A stretch of DNA of 42,331 nucleotides, from the NCBI RefSeq assembly GCF_026225065.1, contig NZ_JAMFSB010000384.1, positions 1-42,331 of the forward strand, read 5' to 3'. Positions 37,268 to 42,331 of this stretch are shown here, piece by piece. Positions within the stretch are counted from its first letter, which is position 1. Every line of letters starts with the position of its first letter. The translations under genes were made by a program, and so were the position numbers. The stretch comes from Paraburkholderia sp. Lineage in GTDB: Bacteria > Pseudomonadota > Gammaproteobacteria > Burkholderiales > Burkholderiaceae. The notes below the pieces were generated by a model. The model worked only from the letters and a program-made list of their open reading frames with translations. It was not told the DNA's origin and searched no databases.

Positions 37268-38838
37268 TGTGCGTCAGGCGGCGGCGCACTGTTAGAGAAA
37301 GGTTTGGAAAACAGCACACTTGCTATCGCAACGATGAAGCACAGCGACAGCACATAGAAGGTGTCCGAGTACGTCAGCACCAAGGCTTCGCGCAACACCA
37401 GCGCGTGAAGATTGGCGAGCCCGGACTGGGTCGTATTGAGCACGTCGCCTGCCACAGACGACCAATGCGCGGTTTGCTGGGTCAGTAAAGATTCCACTTC
37501 GGGACTGCCAGTCGTGACGCTTTCGTTGAGCCGCAGATAGTGGAAGTTGAGACGGTCGTTAAGCATGGTCGCGCTGACCGCAATGCCGATCGCACCACCC
37601 AGGTTACGCATCAGATTGAACAATCCACTGGCTGACTTCAGCCGCGACTGGGGCAGCGATCCGAGTGCCATCGTGACAATCGGCGGCACTGCGAACTGCT
37701 GACCGATGCCACGCAAGGCCTGTGGCAATAGCAGTTGCTGCCAGCCCCAATCGTGAGTCAGCGGGACATACAGGTAACAACCGAGGCCGAAGCAGATCAA
37801 CCCGAACAGCAGCAACAGGCGCATATCGACAAACCGGGCCACCATCGCGTAGACCCCGAGTGCAAGCAACTGGAATACGCCGACCGAAAGCAACGCGATA
37901 CCAATCTGCAGCGAACTGAAGCCACGGACCTGGCCGAGAAACTCAGGCGTGAGAAACACCGCGACAAAGATCCCGATCCCCGTGATGAACGACAGCAAGC
38001 TGCCGATGCCGAAATTCCGCACCACCAGAGCGCGCAGATCGACGATGGGGTCGTCGGTGGTCAGCGCATGGACGAAAAAGAGAAAACCGCAGATCGCCGA
38101 AATCCACGTACATGCGATGATGATGTGATCGCCGAACCAGTTCTTGCGCGGGCCTTCTTCCAGCACATACTCGAGGCAGCCGAGAAATCCGCTCATCAGC
38201 AGGATTCCCAGGTAATCGCCCTTCTTCAGCAACGACAGATCGGGCTTATCGACATTCACATACTTCGGCACCAACGCGGCCACTGCCACACCCGGCACGA
38301 CGTTCAGATAGAACAACCAGTGCCACGACCACTGATCGGTGATCCAGCCGCCGATCACCGGGCCGATCGCCGGCGCAAGCGAAGCCAGAGCACCGATCGT
38401 GGTGGACGCAACCAGGCGCTGCTTGCCCGGAAACAGCACGAAAGCCGTGGTGAATACCGTCGGGATCATCGCGGCGCCCATGGCGCCCTGCAAACCGCGA
38501 AACAGGATCATCGAGTTGATGTCCCAGGCGATGCCACACAGCATGCTGGTAACGGTAAAACCCACCGCAGAAGCAACGAACAGCCAACGTGTCGAAAACA
38601 CTTTGGAGAGCCAGCCCGACATCGGAATCACGAGAATTTCCGCGATCAGATAAGCCGTCTGGACCCATGACAACTCATCCTGACTCGCGGAAAGCCCGCC
38701 GCCGATGTCCCTCAACGAGGACGCGACGATCTGGATATCCAGGGTTGCCATAAAAAATCCCAGACACATGAGCGCGAATGCAAACACACGTTGCCGCATC
38801 GGCTGGGACGCCGGATCGAGGAGATGAGCGCTTGTCAT
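37264..38838 (-). CDS. DHA2-family drug efflux MFS permease (EmrB-like)
   Basis: FFMATLDIQIVASSLRDIGGGLSASQDELSWVQTAYLIAEILVIPMSGWLSKVFSTR; AIGPVIGGWITDQWSWHWLFYLNVVPG. Confidence 0.94.
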   Translation of the reverse strand: MTSAHLLDPASQPMRQRVFAFALMCLGFFMATLDIQIVASSLRDIGGGLSASQDELSWVQTAYLIAEILVIPMSGWLSKVFSTRWLFVASAVGFTVTSMLCGIAWDINSMILFRGLQGAMGAAMIPTVFTTAFVLFPGKQRLVASTTIGALASLAPAIGPVIGGWITDQWSWHWLFYLNVVPGVAVAALVPKYVNVDKPDLSLLKKGDYLGILLMSGFLGCLEYVLEEGPRKNWFGDHIIIACTWISAICGFLFFVHALTTDDPIVDLRALVVRNFGIGSLLSFITGIGIFVAVFLTPEFLGQVRGFSSLQIGIALLSVGVFQLLALGVYAMVARFVDMRLLLLFGLICFGLGCYLYVPLTHDWGWQQLLLPQALRGIGQQFAVPPIVTMALGSLPQSRLKSASGLFNLMRNLGGAIGIAVSATMLNDRLNFHYLRLNESVTTGSPEVESLLTQQTAHWSSVAGDVLNTTQSGLANLHALVLREALVLTYSDTFYVLSLCFIVAIASVLFSKPFSNSAPPPDAH

Positions 38839-38856
38839 GATATTGGCCTTGTCAGC

Positions 38857-39963
38857 TCAATGAGCGCTCGATGCTTGCGAACCGTCCGCAAGGTGCACTT
38901 CGACCGTTGCCGACAGGCCGGGGCGCAACACGTTATCCATGCCGCGCGGCACGTTCAGGCGAATCCGCACCGGCACGCGCTGCACGATCTTGGTGAAGTT
39001 GCCGGTTGCGTTTTCGGGCGGCAGCACGCTGAAGGTGGCGCCAGTAGCGGGCGCCAGGCTTTCGACATAGCCGTGCACGGGGATGCTCGATGCGTCGAGC
39101 GCGACGTCGGCCTTGTCGCCGATCTGCATCTTCCTGAGCTGGTCTTCCTTGAAGTTCGCGTCGACCCAGAGGTCGGTGGACGGCACCACCGTCAGGAGAG
39201 GTGCGCCGATATTGGCTAACATGCCAACCCGCGCGGTGCGGTTGCCGATATAACCGTCCACAGGCGAGCGGATCGTCGTGTATTCGACGTTCAGTTGTGC
39301 GACCCGTTGCGCAGCCAGCGCCGTATTGACGCGCGCCTGCGCGTCGGCAATCTGCGCGCCCAGCACATCCAGTTCGCGTTGAGCAGCAAGCACCGCTGCT
39401 CCACTGCTTTGCACCGCGGCCTGCGCCTTGGAGAAATCGGCGTCGGCACGCTCGACAATCTGGTTGGACACGGCATCGTCCTTGACCAGTTCGCGATAAC
39501 GCGTCTGGTCTTCGGCGCTGCGCGTCAGTTCAGCCGAAGAGGCCCGCGCGTCCGCCTGGTGCTGGTTGATCACCGCCGCCTGCAAGACCCGTTTCGCCTG
39601 CAGTTCCGATACTGCGGCACGGGCGCTATCCACTTCGGCTGTGGCCTGCGCAAGCTTCGCGTCGTAGTCTCGCGCGTCCAGTCGGATCAGCACCTGATTC
39701 GCGCTGACGTGCTGGTTGTCCTGCACGAGGATGTCCGTGACGAAGCCGTTGACCTTCGGCGCCATCACCGTCACGTTGCCGCCGACGTAGGCATCGTCAG
39801 TAGATTGCTCGAAGCGCAGGACAAAGAACCAATAGCCCGCCGCCGCAGCTAGCACCACCGCCACGAGACCATAGGCGAGGCGCATCCATGGAATGCGCCT
39901 CCCCTTCACAGCTTCCGCAGACGCCGCAGGAACAACAGGAACGGGTGTTGAAGGACTCGACAT
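38857..39963 (-). CDS. HlyD/EmrA-family periplasmic adaptor
   Basis: STDDAYVGGNVTVMAPKVNGFVTDILVQDNQHVSANQVLIRLDARDYDAKL; TTIRSPVDGYIGNRTARVG. Confidence 0.94.
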   Translation of the reverse strand: MSSPSTPVPVVPAASAEAVKGRRIPWMRLAYGLVAVVLAAAAGYWFFVLRFEQSTDDAYVGGNVTVMAPKVNGFVTDILVQDNQHVSANQVLIRLDARDYDAKLAQATAEVDSARAAVSELQAKRVLQAAVINQHQADARASSAELTRSAEDQTRYRELVKDDAVSNQIVERADADFSKAQAAVQSSGAAVLAAQRELDVLGAQIADAQARVNTALAAQRVAQLNVEYTTIRSPVDGYIGNRTARVGMLANIGAPLLTVVPSTDLWVDANFKEDQLRKMQIGDKADVALDASSIPVHGYVESLAPATGATFSVLPPENATGNFTKIVQRVPVRIRLNVPRGMDNVLRPGLSATVEVHLADGSQASSAH

Positions 39964-40038
39964 GATTTCACCTGTGTATATGCACTAAATTGAATGGAAA
40001 ATTGCCTTTACTGTCTGGGCCAACGGCCCAATCTTTCT

Positions 40039-40476
40039 TTAAGCCCTCGAAACGTCGCGGGTCAGACGGAACAGTTCGCGTCGGAGCATGGCGGCCTGCT
40101 GCGGTCCAAACTTGCGCTCAAACTCGTTCTGAGCGGCCAGCCAATGCACCATCGCTTCATCCAGCCTCGCGTGACCGCATGCGGTCAGCACCAGTTGCAG
40201 ACGCCGCGCGCCCTGCCCATCCGGTTCATTGGCGATCAGGCCGTTTCGCAGCAAAGGCCTAAGCGCGCGCACCAGCGTGGTTCGATCCATCACCATCGCC
40301 TGCGCGAGTTCGAGCATCGTCAGGTTCGCGCCGTCTCGCAGCGCGGTGAGGATGCTGAACTGCGTCGGGGTGACCTCTGCTTCAGACAAATGCCGCTCGT
40401 AAAGCTGGGAAATATGGCGGGCGGCTTGCCGGATCGCGAAGCAGTCGTCGTTTTCGGGTGATGTGTGCATGTGCAC
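40039..40476 (-). CDS. MarR-family transcriptional regulator
   Basis: VTPTQFSILTALRDGANLTMLELAQAMVMDRTTLVRALRPLLRNGLI wHTH. Confidence 0.92.
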   Translation of the reverse strand: MHMHTSPENDDCFAIRQAARHISQLYERHLSEAEVTPTQFSILTALRDGANLTMLELAQAMVMDRTTLVRALRPLLRNGLIANEPDGQGARRLQLVLTACGHARLDEAMVHWLAAQNEFERKFGPQQAAMLRRELFRLTRDVSRA

Positions 40477-40619
40477 AGATTAGAGATACGGCCTTGCCGG
40501 AGCAATCTCCTGGACGCATCTGATTGTTGTGATTGCGACAAGAATCCGGTCAGCAAGCGGCTTGGGCTGGCTGGGCGCGTCGGCGCCAGGCCGATCGGCC
40601 AACGGTCAAATCGTCCGGC

Positions 40620-41555
40620 CTATGACCTGCTGTTCAGATCCGATGCTGCCTCGACGGCCAACACATCGGCAAAGAACTCCGCCGCGTGTTCGACAAACGC
40701 CTTGACCTTGGCCGGCAACAATGTGCGCGTGTTGTACGCGAGCCGCAGATCGACCACGGCGTCGATGAGCTCGAATTCTTCGAGAATGACCACGAGCCGT
40801 CCGCTGGACAGCTCAGTCTGGGCCAACGCTGCGGGCAAGACGCCAATTCCAAGCCCTTGCAGCACCATCTCACGATTGAATACCGCATTATTCGAGGCAA
40901 TGTCGTACCTGAGCGGTACCGACAAATCCTCCGCGCCAAGCCGGAAGGTCAACTGGGGCTTGCGAAACGCCGGCGAGAGCACGATAAACATGTGCTCAGT
41001 CAGCTCCGACGGATGCGTTGGTCGCGAATGCTGCTTCAGATAGTCCGGCGCCGCGAGGATGGCGAATGGCATGCGCTCAAGCAAGCGGGTCACGACCGTG
41101 TCGGAGTTCAGCATAAACGGCAGCACGAGGCCGAGGTCGAAGCCGTCTGCGACCAGGTCGATGGGCCGCTCCGTGAGCGTCACGTCAAGGCTTACCTTGG
41201 GATGCTTGAGCTTGAAGCTGGAGATCAACGGCACCAGCCGGTTCACGGTGGCGGTGGTATGCGCGACGAGGCGCAGCACGCCGCTCGGTTCGCGAGTCTG
41301 CGCCGAGGCGTCGGCTTCGAGCGCTTCGAGATCGTCGAGAATCCGCGCGCAACCTTCGTAGAAGTGTTCCGCTGCTTCGGTCAGCGAAACCTGTCGCGTG
41401 GTCCGGTTGAACAGACGGCTGCCGAGACGGCGCTCGAGTCCGGAAATGGAACGCGACACGATCGGCGTGGTCAGGCCGAGCATGTCCGCAGCGCGCGTAA
41501 AGCTCCTGGATTCGACGACGGCGCGGAAGACTCGCAGACTCTCCAGATAATCCAT
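40620..41555 (-). CDS. LysR-family transcriptional regulator
   Basis: MDYLESLRVFRAVVESRSFTRAADMLGLTTPIVSRSISGLERRLGSRLFNRTTRQVSLTEAA. Confidence 0.95.
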   Translation of the reverse strand: MDYLESLRVFRAVVESRSFTRAADMLGLTTPIVSRSISGLERRLGSRLFNRTTRQVSLTEAAEHFYEGCARILDDLEALEADASAQTREPSGVLRLVAHTTATVNRLVPLISSFKLKHPKVSLDVTLTERPIDLVADGFDLGLVLPFMLNSDTVVTRLLERMPFAILAAPDYLKQHSRPTHPSELTEHMFIVLSPAFRKPQLTFRLGAEDLSVPLRYDIASNNAVFNREMVLQGLGIGVLPAALAQTELSSGRLVVILEEFELIDAVVDLRLAYNTRTLLPAKVKAFVEHAAEFFADVLAVEAASDLNSRS

Positions 41556-41586
41556 AAGGCACCTCGTGGTGGGCTCGACGAATAGC

Positions 41587-41626
41587 AGTTGGCGGCGTGG
41601 GTCCGCAGGCCCACGCCGCCAACTTG
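41587..41626 (-). terminator. strong GC-rich stem-loop between two LysR genes
   Basis: TTGGCGGCGTGGG-N8-CCCACGCCGCCAA, 13-bp perfect stem extendable by GCA/TGC with one bulge; no U-tract. Confidence 0.45.
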
Positions 41627-41690
41627 CTCAAATGAGCGTCAGGAGATTACCGCATAGTTGGGCCCGGCTGGACAAGCCGTGCTCGTCAGC

Positions 41691-42331
41691 TCAGACCGCC
41701 AATTCCAGATCATCCGCAGCCTCAACCGGGGCACTACGCCGGATGGCCGGTTCCGCCGCGACAGTCGGCAGGCAACGCTGTTCAGCGTCTTCCTGACCCG
41801 AAAATAGCGGGCATCGGCCAAACAGCTCCGCCACCCAGTCGACGAAAACGCGCACCGTAGGCGACAGATGCCGGTTATGCGGATAGACCGCCGAGATCGG
41901 CAGCGGCGACGGTTGCCATTGCGCCAACACCTCGACGAGTTCGCCGGAACGCAGATGAGGCAACGCCATAAAGCGCGGCGCCTGCAGGAGACCCACCCCT
42001 TTCAGGCCGCTCGCGACATACGCTTCGGCGTCGTTCACGGCGATGTTGCCGCGCATCTTCACATCGACGGTTTGCCCGTCGACGCCAAAGGTCAGATCTA
42101 TCACGCGCCCTGTGCGGCCGAGGAAATAGTTCACGGCGACATGGTCCTGCAGATCTTCGATCGTCCGCGGCGTACCGTGTTGTTCGAGATAAAGCGGGCT
42201 CGCCACGGTCACCCGCTGAAACACCCCAATACGCCGTGCGACGAGGCTCGAGTCCTGCAGGGTGCCAATGCGGATCACGCAGTCCACGCCCTCCTGAATC
42301 AGGTCAACGGGTTTGTCGCCGAAGCCGACCA
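41691..42331 (-). CDS. LysR-family transcriptional regulator, C-terminal part (5' end outside window)
   Basis: VGFGDKPVDLIQEGVDCVIRIGTLQDSSLVARRIGVFQRVTVASPLYLEQHGTPRTIEDLQDHVAV substrate-binding domain; frame open to window end. Confidence 0.92.
   Translation of the reverse strand, partial: VGFGDKPVDLIQEGVDCVIRIGTLQDSSLVARRIGVFQRVTVASPLYLEQHGTPRTIEDLQDHVAVNYFLGRTGRVIDLTFGVDGQTVDVKMRGNIAVNDAEAYVASGLKGVGLLQAPRFMALPHLRSGELVEVLAQWQPSPLPISAVYPHNRHLSPTVRVFVDWVAELFGRCPLFSGQEDAEQRCLPTVAAEPAIRRSAPVEAADDLELAV

Noticed and set aside
37735-38670. 311 aa plus-strand ORF
   Set aside because: Antisense to the EmrB-like permease
40686-41585. 299 aa plus-strand ORF
   Set aside because: Antisense to the LysR regulator
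1-42331. CRISPR, tRNA, rRNA, prophage or intact transposase
   Set aside because: No regularly spaced repeats, tRNA-like cloverleafs, rRNA sequence or transposase/integrase signatures seen in a by-eye read

Overview
The window reads as a GC-rich Burkholderiales chromosome segment, probably Paraburkholderia/Burkholderia-like (inferred from gene content and composition only). I saw no rRNA, tRNA, CRISPR array or intact mobile element. Main blocks: the glutaminase 3' end; a SAM methyltransferase; a DUF817 remnant; AraC and SET-type MFS genes; a probably chimeric DHFR-like ORF; a GGDEF protein; an ANT-like nucleotidyltransferase. A PadR(YqjI-like)/siderophore-interacting protein (YqjH-like)/MFS cluster has a promoter full of operator-like repeats. 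An acyl-CoA catabolic cluster (enoyl-CoA hydratase, acyl-CoA synthetase, acyl-CoA dehydrogenase) is followed by AraC, NfeD-slipin, a NCS2 purine permease, an AcoR-type sigma-54 activator, ferredoxin, APS kinase, several small genes and a second-type IF-1. A CaiB/BaiF CoA-transferase/MFS/citryl-CoA lyase/SMP-30 lactonase/IclR operon carries a triple half-site operator. Then come nasTS without nas enzymes, a BON protein, a MarR-EmrAB-OMF efflux system and two LysR genes. The observation I rate highest is a same-length hairpin plus Shine-Dalgarno module, present upstream of two unrelated start codons (acyl-CoA synthetase and slipin). Its stem differs between copies by compensatory base-pair changes.
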